DNA from: Lentzea tibetensis | GTDB taxonomy: Bacteria; Actinomycetota; Actinomycetes; Mycobacteriales; Pseudonocardiaceae | Assembly: GCF_007845675.1 (NCBI RefSeq) | Contig: NZ_VOBR01000011.1 | Coordinates: forward strand, 148,682 to 212,681 | Length of the DNA: 64,000 bases | Direction of reading: 5' to 3' | Shown: in pieces, positions 1 through 34,726 of the stretch | Layout of the letters: each line of letters opens with the position of its first letter | How positions within the stretch are numbered: the first letter of the stretch is position 1 | Position numbers and translations under genes: made by a program | Notes under the pieces: model-generated | Told to the model about the DNA's origin: nothing | Databases searched by the model: none | Seen by the model: only the letters and a program-made list of their open reading frames with translations

Positions 1-490
1 GCAGGCTGACCGCCTCGCGGCCCGCGTGCCGCCCGACCATCTCGACCCACGGCCCGTACGCGGGCTGCTCGGCGAGGCTGCTGTAGACCTGCACGCCGAC
101 CGTGCCGCCGGACACCCGGCCCATCTCGCGCAGCGCGGCGGTGGCGTCCAGGAAGAACATCAGCGCCGACTGGCACAGCACCACGTCGAACTCGCCGGTC
201 TCGAACGGCAGGTCGGTGACGTCTCCCCGGCGCCACTCCAGGTCGGGACGCACCCGGCGCGCGACCGTCAGCATGCCCTCGTTGAGGTCGACGCCGACGA
301 CGTCGCAGCCCCGGTCGGCGGCGGTGCGGGCCAGCACGCCGGTGCCGCACGCGACGTCGAGCACGCGCTGGCCCGGTCGCAGGCCCGCCGCGTCGGCGAG
401 CGGTGCCGCCCAGTCCGCGAAGAGCGCGGGCACGAACTTCGACTCGTAGACCTCGGCCTGGTCGGCGGAGATCTGGAACGCCTCGGTCAT
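1..490 (-). CDS. SAM-dependent methyltransferase (3' end cut by window)
   Basis: Class I SAM-dependent methyltransferase; 163 codons are visible and the C-terminus lies outside the window. The Rossmann motif I reads VLDVACGTGVLA at about residues 44-55. An acidic motif II (VVGVDLNEGM) and a motif near DVTDLPFETGEFDVV follow, as in Methyltransf_11/25 proteins of the UbiE type. The start is the ATG at 490. It diverges from the LuxR-type regulator at 565, with 74 bp between them. The substrate cannot be read from this fragment, and a link to the nearby NRPS operon is possible but unsupported. Confidence 0.85.
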   Translation of the reverse strand, partial: MTEAFQISADQAEVYESKFVPALFADWAAPLADAAGLRPGQRVLDVACGTGVLARTAADRGCDVVGVDLNEGMLTVARRVRPDLEWRRGDVTDLPFETGEFDVVLCQSALMFFLDATAALREMGRVSGGTVGVQVYSSLAEQPAYGPWVEMVGRHAGREAVSL

Positions 491-551
491 GCGGGTGAGC
501 CTGCTCGCTCGCGGATCGCCGAGGATGGGGCAGTTGCCCTGTTTCCGGGGC

Positions 552-557
552 GATAAT
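552..557 (+). promoter_or_regulatory. -10 box, predicted leaderless start of the LuxR gene
   Basis: GATAAT lies 7 nt upstream of the GTG at 565 and no Shine-Dalgarno sequence is present. This spacing puts the transcript start at or next to the start codon, so a leaderless mRNA is inferred. No good -35 box is visible. Confidence 0.45.
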
Positions 558-564
558 CGTCGGC

Positions 565-2058
565 GTGGACGGGACACCCGAGGCACTCGACGCGCTCGCG
601 GAGACCCGCTACCGCGAAGGCGACTACGCCGCCGCCATCGACCTGCGGGAACGCGCGTACGCCGGGTTCCGCGCCCGCGGCGACACCCGCTACCCGGCGG
701 TGCTCGCCGCGTACCACCTGGCGTTCGACTACGCGGCCGTGCACGGGAACTTCGCGGCCGCGAGCGGCTGGCTGGAGCGCGGGAAACGGCTGGCGTCGGT
801 GTCCGGTGACTGCGCCGAACGCGGCTGGGTCGAGCTGGCGTGCGTGCTGGCGACCTCCGACCGCGACGAGAAGGACCGGCACATCGCCGCGGCGCTGGAG
901 ATCGCGCGGCGCTTCGGTGACCACTCGCTCGAGTTCGACGCACTGGCGTACGCCGGGGTGGCTCTGGTGGAACGCGGGCACGTCGACGAGGGCATGCGCA
1001 GGCTCGACGAGGCGGCCGCGGCCGCGCGCGGCGGTGAGGTGCCGAACTTCGCCGCCGCGGGCGAGATCTACTGCAAGATGCTGCTGGCGTGCGAGATGGT
1101 GCTCGACGTGCGGCGCGCCGAGCAGTGGACGGACGCCGCGAACGCACCGGACTGGGCGTCGGCGATCTGCCGCATGTACTACGGCGGCATCCTCACCGCG
1201 GCCGGGCGGTGGGCCGAGGCCGACCATGAGTTGGCGACGTCGGCGCGGCTCTACGCGGTCAGCTACCGCGCCTTGTGTTCGGGTGCCGTGGTGCGCCTCG
1301 CTGATCTTCGGGTCCGGCAGGGCCGTCTCGAGGAGGCCGAGGCGCTGCTGACCGGCTACGAGCACGACTCGTACGCGGTGCGTCCGCTGGCGCGCACGCA
1401 CCTGGCGCGCGGGTCGGTGGAGCTGGCGGCGACCCTGTTGCGGCGGCACGTGTCCCAGCACGGGGACGGGATGACGCAGGCGCCGGTGCTCGCCCTGCTC
1501 GCCGAGGTGGAGGCGTTGGCCGGGCGCTTTTCCTCCGCGCTGGAGCTGTGTTCGCGCCTCGTCACACCGACGCCCGCGTTGCGTGCCGTCGCCTCGTTCG
1601 CACGCGGGTTCGTGGCGGCGCGGTCCGGTGCGGACGCGGTTGGTGATCTCGAGGCGGCGCTCGCCGGGTTCGGCGCGGCCGGGTTGCCGTTCGAGGAGGC
1701 CCGCACCCGGCTGGAGCTCGCGCGGCTGGCCGCTCCGGAGATCGCGGTCGTCGAGGCGAAGGCGGCGTTGACAGTGTTCTCCCGGCTCGGTGCCGCCCGT
1801 GAGGCCGATGAGGCGGCGGCTCTGTTGCGCTCGCTGGGTGCTCGCGGGCGGACCGGGCCCAAAGACGTCGGCGTGCTGTCGAAGCGCGAGCAGGAAGTGC
1901 TCGCGTTGCTCGGGCTCGGGTTGTCCAACCCGGAGATCGCGGCGCGGTTGTTCATCAGCAGGAAGACCGCGTCGCACCACGTCAGCAACGTGCTGGCGAA
2001 GCTCGGTCTGCGCAACCGCGCCGAAGCCGCTGCGTTCGCCGTGCGTCCTGTCAGCTGA
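565..2058 (+). CDS. TPR-LuxR family transcriptional regulator
   Basis: A 497-aa DNA-binding regulator. The C-terminal ~60 residues form a LuxR/GerE helix-turn-helix (LSKREQEVLALLGLGLSNPE, then ISRKTASHHVSNVLAKLGL). The ~430 residues before it are alanine-rich helical repeats of the TPR/MalT-like kind. There is no Walker A motif, so this is not a full LAL/MalT ATPase; the input domain is helical repeats only. The GTG start fits an upstream GATAAT at leaderless spacing. Its 3' end overlaps the convergent hydrolase gene by 8 bp. The target is unknown; it could act on the adjacent methyltransferase or the NRPS operon. Confidence 0.85.
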   Translation: MDGTPEALDALAETRYREGDYAAAIDLRERAYAGFRARGDTRYPAVLAAYHLAFDYAAVHGNFAAASGWLERGKRLASVSGDCAERGWVELACVLATSDRDEKDRHIAAALEIARRFGDHSLEFDALAYAGVALVERGHVDEGMRRLDEAAAAARGGEVPNFAAAGEIYCKMLLACEMVLDVRRAEQWTDAANAPDWASAICRMYYGGILTAAGRWAEADHELATSARLYAVSYRALCSGAVVRLADLRVRQGRLEEAEALLTGYEHDSYAVRPLARTHLARGSVELAATLLRRHVSQHGDGMTQAPVLALLAEVEALAGRFSSALELCSRLVTPTPALRAVASFARGFVAARSGADAVGDLEAALAGFGAAGLPFEEARTRLELARLAAPEIAVVEAKAALTVFSRLGAAREADEAAALLRSLGARGRTGPKDVGVLSKREQEVLALLGLGLSNPEIAARLFISRKTASHHVSNVLAKLGLRNRAEAAAFAVRPVS

Positions 2059-2809
2059 AGAACTCGGCCATCACGGGTGCCAGTTCGGTCGCCGCCACGC
2101 CGTGCCACTCGCCGGGCAGCGTGCGGTGCGTGCCGCGGGGGAGTGCGGCCGCGACGCCCTTCGCCCACGCGTGGAGGCGTGCGTCGCTCGCCTCGCTGTC
2201 CACGACGAGCGTCGGCGTGGCGATCTCCGCGAGCCGGCCGAGTGGGAGCGTCGAGGCGATCACCGTGTCGTACACGAGGGTGTGCGCGAGCGCTTCGAAG
2301 GCGGGCCACTGCGGCGACTCGCGCCTGCCGGTGACGTACTCGTCCGGCACCCCGATGCTGTGCTGGAAGTGCAGATACGCGTCCCCGCGGCGGCCGTCGG
2401 CCAGCAGGGCTTCCAGCTCGCCGCGCAGCGGATCCTCCGCGGAGTCCTCGCCGAGCGGGGGTTCGAGCAGGGTGAGCGCCCGGATCGGCAACCCGTGCGC
2501 GGCGGCGTGCAGAGCCAGGACCGCGCCGGACGAGAAGCCGTGCACGAACGCCTCGCCTCCCGCCAGGTCGATGACGGCCGCCAGGTCCTCGACCTCGCGT
2601 TCGACCGCGTACGGCGGAGTGTCGGTGCTCTCGCCCCGGCCGCGCCGGTCGTAGGTGTAGACCGTGAAGCGCTCTTCGAGCGCGTCCGCCAGCTCTCCCA
2701 TCGGGCCGAAGCCCCGGTAGCAGCTCGCCGCGTCCACCAGCACCACCGCCGGACCGCTGCCGACCTGCGAGTACGCGATCGCCGTCCCGTCGCGTGACAT
2801 GACCTTCAT
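2051..2809 (-). CDS. alpha/beta-fold hydrolase
   Basis: A 252-aa cytosolic alpha/beta hydrolase. The nucleophile elbow is G-F-S-S-G with Ser93 as the likely nucleophile. The oxyanion-side motif near VVLVDAAS, the strand motif YTYDRRGRGES, and a late His in the EWHGV segment complete the expected triad. The ATG at 2809 has a GGAGG box 8 nt upstream. The gene diverges from a TetR repressor, and its promoter carries two tandem operator copies. It is therefore most likely the repressor's regulated target, perhaps for removal of an ester or lactone ligand. The substrate is unknown. Confidence 0.88.
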   Translation of the reverse strand: MKVMSRDGTAIAYSQVGSGPAVVLVDAASCYRGFGPMGELADALEERFTVYTYDRRGRGESTDTPPYAVEREVEDLAAVIDLAGGEAFVHGFSSGAVLALHAAAHGLPIRALTLLEPPLGEDSAEDPLRGELEALLADGRRGDAYLHFQHSIGVPDEYVTGRRESPQWPAFEALAHTLVYDTVIASTLPLGRLAEIATPTLVVDSEASDARLHAWAKGVAAALPRGTHRTLPGEWHGVAATELAPVMAEFFS

Positions 2810-2824
2810 CGCCCACCTCCAGTC

Positions 2825-2867
2825 AGTACTGGACGGTACAGTACTGAGAACTGGACGGTCCAGTACT
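2825..2867. promoter_or_regulatory. Tandem TetR operators between divergent hydrolase and tetR
   Basis: Two 21-bp near-palindromic copies sit at 2825-2845 and 2847-2867, 22 bp apart (two helical turns). Both share the core ACTGGACGGT followed by CAGTACT. They fill the divergent promoter region, and the second overlaps a -10-like TACTAT (2864-2869) placed 6 nt before the tetR ATG. Binding by the adjacent TetR protein is inferred from position and symmetry. Confidence 0.7.
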
Positions 2868-2875
2868 ATGTTGCC

Positions 2876-3496
2876 ATGGAGATCGAGGGACGGTCGGCCC
2901 GCAAGCGGCGCGCGATCGTGGAAGCCGCGCGGACGGTGTTCCTGCGCAGCGGGTACGCCGGCGCGAGCATGGACGAGGTCGCGGCACTGGCCGAGGTGTC
3001 CAAGCAGACGGTCTACAAGCACTTCGCGGACAAGGAACGGCTGTTCACCGAGATCATCGTCGGCGACATCAAGACGACCGAGGAGCGGTCCGACGAGATC
3101 ATCGAGTCGCTGCCCGCGAGCGACGACATCGACGGCGACCTGCGCGCGCTGGGCAGGCAGATCGTCGTCAACGTCATGCAGCCGCGGCTGGTCCGGCTGC
3201 GGCGGATCATCATCGGCGAGGTCGACCGCTTCCCGGACGTGGCGCGCACCTGGTTCGACAGCGCGCCCGGCCGTTCCTACGCGATGCTCGCCGACCGGTT
3301 CGGCACGCTGCACTCGCGCGGGTTGCTGCACACACCCGACCCGATGCTGGCCGCGCAGCACTTCCTGTGGCTGGTGCTGTCGATCCCGATGAACAAGGCG
3401 ATGTTCGAGGTCGACGAGAACCCGTTCACACCGGAGGAGCTGGAGCGGTTCGCGGACGAGGGCGTCCGCGTCTTCATGGCCGCTTACGGGCGCTGA
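2876..3496 (+). CDS. TetR/AcrR family transcriptional repressor
   Basis: A 206-aa repressor with an N-terminal TetR helix-turn-helix: VFLRSGYAGASMDEVAALAE followed by VSKQTVYKHFADKERLF (about residues 22-58). The C-terminal ligand domain is of the AefR/TetR_C type (PRLVRLRRIIIGEVDRFPDV). No ribosome binding site precedes the ATG at 2876 and a -10-like TACTAT is 6 nt upstream, so the mRNA may be leaderless. The tandem operators upstream predict autoregulation and control of the divergent hydrolase. It converges on the NRPS operon across a long hairpin. Confidence 0.9.
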   Translation: MEIEGRSARKRRAIVEAARTVFLRSGYAGASMDEVAALAEVSKQTVYKHFADKERLFTEIIVGDIKTTEERSDEIIESLPASDDIDGDLRALGRQIVVNVMQPRLVRLRRIIIGEVDRFPDVARTWFDSAPGRSYAMLADRFGTLHSRGLLHTPDPMLAAQHFLWLVLSIPMNKAMFEVDENPFTPEELERFADEGVRVFMAAYGR

Positions 3497-3552
3497 ACAC
3501 TCGAACCTGGTGTTGGGAACGGGCCGTTCACTCGGTGAGCTGGGACGCCTGA

Positions 3553-3607
3553 CGCCTGACGCGGGACGATCCGGTGTCAGGCACCTCGATCGTCCCGGCG
3601 TCAGGCG
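3553..3607. terminator. Bidirectional hairpin terminator between tetR and mbtH
   Basis: A long inverted repeat pairs 3554-3570 with 3589-3606 (17 bp, one bulged G). The loop contains a second small hairpin, GGTG-TCAGG-CACC. It lies between the convergent tetR and mbtH stop codons. There is no T tract, which is usual in high-GC actinobacteria. Confidence 0.75.
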
Positions 3608-3615
3608 CCGCGAGC

Positions 3616-3813
3616 TCAGCCGGCGGCCATGCGCTCGCGCAGGCTGCGCGGCCGCATGTCGGTCCACACCTCGTCGACGTGGGCGGAGCACTCGTCCTTG
3701 GTGCCGCGGAAGCCGTCCGGGCGCCAGCCCGCGGGGACCTCGTGCGAGGCGGGCCAGAGCGAGTACTGGTCCTCGTCGTTGACGAGCACCTGGTAGGAGA
3801 TGTCGTCCCTCAT
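3616..3813 (-). CDS. MbtH-like NRPS accessory protein
   Basis: A 65-aa MbtH-family protein, which binds NRPS adenylation domains and is often needed for their folding or activity. The signature is complete: [10 protein letters not shown], the PAGWRPDGF segment, and the closing [12 protein letters not shown] with its conserved Trp residues. It is the last gene of the NRPS operon. Its ATG at 3813 overlaps the stop of the upstream MFS gene (ATGA), implying translational coupling. Family length is typically 60-75 aa. Its presence suggests at least some of the seven complete A domains upstream depend on it. Confidence 0.95.
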   Translation of the reverse strand: MRDDISYQVLVNDEDQYSLWPASHEVPAGWRPDGFRGTKDECSAHVDEVWTDMRPRSLRERMAAG

Positions 3814-5023
3814 GCCATGACGTCCTTTCGCGGATATGCGCGGAGAACGGGGTTCACGGTCACCATGACCGTGACGATCGCGATGCCGCCCGCGCACAGC
3901 AGCACAGCGCCGGATCCGGGGAGCAGCTCGACCAGCACGCCGCCCAGCGCCGGGCCGAGTGCGGCGGCCGTGCCGACGACGACGTTCATCACGCCGCTCA
4001 GCCGTCCGCGCATCGAGTCCGGGGTGAGCAGCAGCTGGTGCGTGCTGATCGTGGTGTTCGCGGTCGGCGCGAGCAGCGCCATTCCGGCGAACAGGGCGCC
4101 CATGAGGTATCCGTTGTGGACGAACACCGCCATGGGCGCCAACAGGGTCAGTGCCCAGAACACGCCTGCGATGCACACGTGCGGGGAGAGCCGGGACACC
4201 AGGTGGGGCGCGATCAGCGCACCCACCACTCCGCCCACACCCAGCATCGCGGCCATCACGCCGATCTCGGACGACGGCACGCCGCGGCCCTGCGCCAGCA
4301 CGATGATCACCAGGTAGTAGGCGGAGAAGAACAGGTTCAGCACCACCGCGCACACCGCGGTCGCGCGCATCTCCGGCCGTTGCCACACCCAGCGCAGGCC
4401 GTCGAGCATCTCGCGGCCGAGGTGGCGCATCGGCGCACGGGTCACCGGGCGCGGTGCCACGCGCAGGAAGCACAGGCCGACGAACGCGACCACGTGCGTG
4501 AAAGCGTCCACGGCGAACGGCACCCAGCGGCCCAACGCGACCAGAAAGCCACCCAGCGCCGTGCCCGCCATCTGCCCGACCGACGAGCGCGCCGAGTTCA
4601 TCGCCACGGCCGTCGCCAGCTGCGAGTCCGGTACGACGGACGGCAGCGTGGCGTCCTCCGCGGGTTCGAACAGAGCGCGGCACGCACCCATCACCGCGGC
4701 GACGAACACCATGTGCGGCAACGAGGCCGAGCCCTGCCAGAGCGCCAGCGCCAGGCTGACGAGCGACACCGCCTGCACGGCCTCGCACCACAGCATCACC
4801 CGGCGGCGGTCCCACCGGTCGACCAGCGCGCCGCCGGGCAGGCCGACGACGAGCTGGGCGATCGCGTCCGCGGCGAGCACGACGCCCGACGCGGCGGGCG
4901 ATCCGGTGACCGCCAGCACCACGAGCGGGAACGCGATCAGCGACGCGTTGAACCCGACCTCGGACACCGCCTGGCTGCCCCACAGCAGGGTGTAGTTCCT
5001 GTTGCGGGACAGAGGAACCGCGG

Positions 5024-5027
<4 letters not shown>
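3810..5027 (-). CDS. MFS exporter of the NRPS operon
   Basis: A 405-aa major facilitator with about 12 hydrophobic segments, in the EntS/MFS_3 group of exporters found in siderophore and peptide clusters. It starts [20 protein letters not shown] and carries the loop motif [15 protein letters not shown] after TM2. The GTG at 5027 overlaps the NRPS-B stop (GTGA), and its own stop overlaps the mbtH start, so it is embedded in the operon. It most likely exports the finished peptide and may confer self-protection. Nothing in the sequence defines the substrate beyond this position. Confidence 0.9.
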
Positions 5028-23398
<18,371 letters not shown>

Positions 23399-23409
23399 GG
23401 AAGCTTCCT

Positions 23410-30987
<7,578 letters not shown>

Positions 30988-31031
30988 CGTCGAGGTTGCC
31001 TTTCGGAGGACAAGGCTGAAACTGGGGCGGA

Positions 31032-32306
31032 TCAGGCGGCGGTGTGGCGGCGCGCTAGCCTGCCGCCGACCTGCAACCAGCTGATCTCCGCGTCGTGCGA
31101 ATCCCGCAGGAACCGGCCGGTCTGGTTCGTCTCCCCGGTGTCAACGTCTCGCATGGCGAACACGAGGTCGTTGTAGAGAGTCAACTCGGCGAATGGCTCG
31201 CCGTCTACCACGAGGCGCAGCGGAGCATCGACACCGGGCACCACGGAATACTCCGTGTCGCCGTTGAAGAAACGTCCCATGAATTCCCGCGTGGATTCTA
31301 GGGGTTTACCTAGTTGACGAAAACCGTCGTAATCACCTATACCCAGCTCACGTGCGAACTCGCGCCACATCGTGAATCCGGTGCTGCCGTTCGTCGTGAG
31401 CGCGGCGACCGTCCCGCTTTCCGGGTGCACCCGCAGGTGGCACGACGTGCCGTCACCGGTGCCGTCGTGCCCGAGCCAGCCGCCGTCGTACAGCGCGACC
31501 CCGAGTCCCCACCCGTCGGCCATCCCGAACGGTTCGGCGCCGGGCACCGGCACCCTCATCCCGGCGAGCACGTCGTCGTCGACGAGCCCCGGCCCGAGGC
31601 CCGCGAGCAGCTTGCCGAGCGCGACGAGGTCCAGCGCGCTGGCGGCGATCGAGCCGGCGGGCGCGTCCACGAGCGTGAGCGACTGCTCGACCGGCACGAC
31701 CCTGCCCGTGGCCGGGTTGACGGCGTGCCCTGGGACCGTCGCCTGGCCGCCGTCCGGCGCCACGACGAAGTGCGGATCGATGCCCAGCGGCCGCAGGAGT
31801 ACCGACGACATGGCCTCCCACCAGCTCATACCCGTGACGATCTCGATCAGGTGGCCGGTGAGCACGTAGCCGCTGTTCGAGTACGAGAACCTCCGGCCGG
31901 GCTCGTGCATGGGCGCGGTCCGCCGGCACAGGTCCTGCGCGTGCCGCCGCAACGACGTCGCTCTGACCTCGTCGGGGTCCGACGGCAGGCCGCCGGTGTG
32001 GCTGAGCAGGTGGCGCGCGGTCAGCCCCTCGCTCAGCCCGGCGGGCAGGCACTCGGCGAGCGGCTCGTCGAGGTCGAGGTCCCCGTCGGACACCAGGACC
32101 ATCGCGAGCGCCGCGGTGAACGTCTTGCTGATCGACCCGACCGGCACCCGTGCCTGCCCGGTCATCGGCACTCCGCCCGCGTGTTCCTGTTCTCCGAACT
32201 CGACGGCCTGGGTCCGGCCGTCCCGGTGAACCGCGAACTGCGCACCGGGAATCAGATGGTGTCGGGCGAGTTTCTCCAGCAATGGGGAGAGAAGGGAGTC
32301 ATCCAT
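31032..32306 (-). CDS. PBP-type thioesterase (SurE-like trans-acting peptide cyclase)
   Basis: A 424-aa serine hydrolase of the beta-lactamase/penicillin-binding-protein fold. Motifs: SxxK at Ser58-Ile-Ser-Lys61, YxN at Tyr142-Ser-Asn144, and HxG at His280-Asp-Gly282. The last ~80 residues are a beta-rich, lipocalin-like domain, as in SurE. There is no signal peptide, so it is cytosolic and not a cell-wall enzyme. Known PBP-type TEs release and macrocyclise peptides from NRPSs that end without a TE, and they need a D residue at the C-terminus. It is the first gene of the NRPS operon, 44 bp before NRPS-A, and NRPS-B ends in an E domain, so this is the predicted offloading enzyme. A plain esterase or resistance enzyme is the less likely alternative. 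Confidence 0.85.
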   Translation of the reverse strand: MDDSLLSPLLEKLARHHLIPGAQFAVHRDGRTQAVEFGEQEHAGGVPMTGQARVPVGSISKTFTAALAMVLVSDGDLDLDEPLAECLPAGLSEGLTARHLLSHTGGLPSDPDEVRATSLRRHAQDLCRRTAPMHEPGRRFSYSNSGYVLTGHLIEIVTGMSWWEAMSSVLLRPLGIDPHFVVAPDGGQATVPGHAVNPATGRVVPVEQSLTLVDAPAGSIAASALDLVALGKLLAGLGPGLVDDDVLAGMRVPVPGAEPFGMADGWGLGVALYDGGWLGHDGTGDGTSCHLRVHPESGTVAALTTNGSTGFTMWREFARELGIGDYDGFRQLGKPLESTREFMGRFFNGDTEYSVVPGVDAPLRLVVDGEPFAELTLYNDLVFAMRDVDTGETNQTGRFLRDSHDAEISWLQVGGRLARRHTAA

Positions 32307-32737
32307 GGTTCCTCGCGAGCATGTCGAACCCCCAGAGGATCAACTCATTAGGCCGTTCAGCTTCAGTCGTACGTTGTCAAACACGTATAGACGAACGGGA
32401 CCGCCGAATGGAGCATACGACAGGGATTATCCAATTAAGACGTTGCTCGTCTTCGGTTGTCACAGGCTGTTCGCCGCTCTTTGGCGGGAGTTCACCTGAA
32501 TGGCCGTGTTTGGACCGAAACGTCTCGTAATGCACGGCCGGCTAGGTGATATCCCGGAGAACCGTGTGCGCTGCCCGACATTGACGCGGAGTAACTGAGC
32601 GATGCTCAGTCTACAAGCAAATGTCGACTTTTCGGGATTGGGCGGAAGTGTGGAAGTTCTTTCAGTGTGTGAGTGCTTAGGGTGCCCGCTCGCCGCGCTG
32701 GTCGGCTGAGACGGGGCGCCGAAGCTAATCTTGCCGG
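32307..32737. promoter_or_regulatory. 431-bp AT-richer divergent control region (NRPS operon / trkH)
   Basis: No credible gene is present. The stretch is visibly richer in A/T than its surroundings. It must hold the NRPS operon promoter (minus strand) and that of trkH (plus strand). A consensus -35 TTGACA for the minus strand lies at 32375-32380, but no well-spaced -10 is seen, so an activator may be needed. A perfect 7+3+7 palindrome (actgagc-gat-gctcagt) occupies 32594-32610 and could be an operator. Confidence 0.5.
32726..32731 (+). promoter_or_regulatory. -10 box, predicted leaderless start of trkH
   Basis: TAATCT lies 6 nt before the GTG start at 32738 and there is no ribosome binding site, so a leaderless transcript is inferred. 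Confidence 0.45.
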
Positions 32738-34075
32738 GTGCATGGGCGGACAACCGGGTGGCGGCATCCCGCCCGGCTCGTGGTCATGGCGTTCCTCGCC
32801 GCGACCGTCGTCGGCTGGCTGCTGCTGATGCTGCCCGCGGCGGCGGAGAGCGGCAGGCCGACCGCCGCGATGACGGCGTTGTTCACCGCCGTCTCCGGCG
32901 TCACCGGCACCGGGCTCGCCGTGGTCGACACCGCGTCGCACTGGTCGGCGTTCGGTGAGGCCGTCGTGCTGCTGCTGTTCCAGATCGGCGGGTTCGGGAT
33001 CATGACGCTGGCGTCGCTGCTGGCGATGCTGATCTCGAGCCGGATGGGCCTGCGCATGCAGCTCACCGTGAAGACCGAGACGAACACGCTCAACCTCGGC
33101 CAGGTGCGCCGCCTGGTCGCGGGCGTGATCCTGATCAGCCTGGCCGTCGAAGCGGTCGGCGCGATCCTGCTCGGACTGCGGTTCTGGCTCGGCTACAGCC
33201 GTTCACCCGGCCGCGCGCTGTACGAGGGCGTGTTCCACTCGGTGTCCGCGTTCAACAGCGTCGGGCTCGCGCTCTACCCGGACAACCTGATGCGGTTCGC
33301 GACGGACCCGTTCATCTGCCTGCCGATCGCGGCCGTGGCGATCACCGGCGGCCTCGGCTTCCCCGTGCTGCTGGAGCTGATGCGCAGGCGCGGGCACCGC
33401 AGGTACTCGCTGCACACCCGCATCACGGTGCCCGTCTACCTGGGCCTGATGGCGTTCGGCACGCTCGTCGTGCTCGTCGTCGAATGGGGGCGCGCAGGCA
33501 CGCTCGGACCGTTCAGCGTGCCGGAGAAGCTGCTCATCGGGCTGTTCCACGGCGTCATGCCGGGGACGTCCGGGTTCAACACCGTCGACATCTCCCAGCT
33601 CCAGCCCGCCACGCTGCTGGTGAACGACGTGCTGATGTTCATCGGCGGCGGCAGCGCGGGCACCACGGGCGGCATCAGGGTCACCACGTTCGCCCTGCTG
33701 GCGTTCGTGCTGCTGGCCGAGGTGCGGGCCGAGCCGACCGTGCACGCGATGGGCAGGCGGATCGGCAACGAGGTGCAGCGGCAGGCCGTCACCGTCGCGT
33801 TGCTCGGCGTCGGCGCGGTGATGGCCGCGACCCTGATCCTGCTGGGGACCACCTCGTTCCGCCTGGACGACGTGCTGTTCGAGACGACGTCGGCGTTCGG
33901 CGGCGTCGGCATGTCGACGGGCATCACGCCGAAGCTGCCGGTGACCGGCCAGGTCGTCATCATCCTGCTGATGATCGTCGGCAGGCTGGGCCCGATCACG
34001 CTGGCCTCCGCGCTCGCGCTGCGCGAACGCACGCGGCGCTACGAACTACCCGAGGAGCGACCCATTGTCGGATAA
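32738..34075 (+). CDS. trkH: TrkH/KtrB family potassium uptake channel subunit
   Basis: A 445-aa membrane protein forming the K+-translocating subunit of a Trk/Ktr system. Four pore-loop repeats can be seen: TAVSGVTGTGLAVVDT, HSVSAFNSVGLALYPDN, GVMPGTSGFNTVDI and TTSAFGGVGMSTGITPKLP, each with a filter Gly between hydrophobic helices. The GTG start has a leaderless-type -10 upstream. It overlaps the following trkA start by 11 bp, so the two subunits are coupled. The length is typical for actinobacterial KtrB-like proteins. It appears unrelated to the NRPS genes apart from sharing the divergent control region. Confidence 0.92.
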   Translation: MHGRTTGWRHPARLVVMAFLAATVVGWLLLMLPAAAESGRPTAAMTALFTAVSGVTGTGLAVVDTASHWSAFGEAVVLLLFQIGGFGIMTLASLLAMLISSRMGLRMQLTVKTETNTLNLGQVRRLVAGVILISLAVEAVGAILLGLRFWLGYSRSPGRALYEGVFHSVSAFNSVGLALYPDNLMRFATDPFICLPIAAVAITGGLGFPVLLELMRRRGHRRYSLHTRITVPVYLGLMAFGTLVVLVVEWGRAGTLGPFSVPEKLLIGLFHGVMPGTSGFNTVDISQLQPATLLVNDVLMFIGGGSAGTTGGIRVTTFALLAFVLLAEVRAEPTVHAMGRRIGNEVQRQAVTVALLGVGAVMAATLILLGTTSFRLDDVLFETTSAFGGVGMSTGITPKLPVTGQVVIILLMIVGRLGPITLASALALRERTRRYELPEERPIVG

Positions 34076-34724
34076 GGCGTCCCGCGTCGTCGTGATCGGG
34101 CTGGGCCGGTTCGGCAGCTCGCTCGCGATCGAGCTCATCGCGCACGGGTCGGAGGTGCTCGGCATCGACTCCGATCCCAAACTCGTCCAGCGGCACGCCG
34201 ACGAGCTGACCCACGTCGTCGTCGCCGACAGCACCGACGCCGACGTCATGCGGCAGCTCGGGGTGGACGAGTTCACCCGTGCCGTCGTCGGCATCGGCAC
34301 CGACCTCGAGGCCAGCATCCTCACCACGGCGGTGCTGGTGGACTTCGAGATCCCGCACATCTGGGCCAAGGCGATCAGCCGGGAACACGGCCGGATCCTC
34401 TCCCGGATCGGCGCGCACCACGTGGTGCTGCCCGAGCACGAGATGGGGGAGCGGGTCGCGCACCTGGTGACCGGCCGGATGCTCGACTTCATCGAGTTCG
34501 AGGACGACTACGCCATGATCAAGACCCGGCCGCCGGGCGAGGCGCTGGGCCGTTCGCTCGGGGTGTCGCGGCTGCGGGCGAAGTACGGCGTCACGGTCGT
34601 CGGCGTGAAGCGGCCCGGCGAGGGGTTCACGTACGCGACCGTCGACACCGTGGTCAATCCCGGTGACGTGCTGATCGTGGCCGGCAGGACCGGCGAGGTG
34701 GAGCGGTTCGCGGACCTCCCCTAG
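34065..34724 (+). CDS. trkA: TrkA/KtrA-type potassium regulatory subunit (RCK domains)
   Basis: A 219-aa cytosolic gating subunit. The RCK-N domain has the nucleotide motif VVVIGLGRFGSSLA (residues 8-21) and a downstream acidic residue in EVLGIDSD. The RCK-C domain follows in the second half (SRLRAKYGVTVVGVKRPGEG). The start is a TTG at 34065 with a GAGGAG box 8 nt upstream, inside the end of trkH. It gates the TrkH channel in response to NAD(H)/ATP, as known for the family. Confidence 0.93.
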   Translation: MSDKASRVVVIGLGRFGSSLAIELIAHGSEVLGIDSDPKLVQRHADELTHVVVADSTDADVMRQLGVDEFTRAVVGIGTDLEASILTTAVLVDFEIPHIWAKAISREHGRILSRIGAHHVVLPEHEMGERVAHLVTGRMLDFIEFEDDYAMIKTRPPGEALGRSLGVSRLRAKYGVTVVGVKRPGEGFTYATVDTVVNPGDVLIVAGRTGEVERFADLP

Positions 34725-34726
34725 TG

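Noticed and set aside
31032-32306. Beta-lactamase or DD-carboxypeptidase acting on cell wall
   Set aside because: There is no signal peptide or membrane anchor, and the operon position plus the lipocalin-like tail fit a PBP-type thioesterase better.
32307-32330. StrR-type binding site (GGTTC ... GAACC) over the PBP-TE ribosome binding site
   Set aside because: The arms are only 5 bp and the 14-bp spacing does not fit the known StrR consensus; it may be chance.
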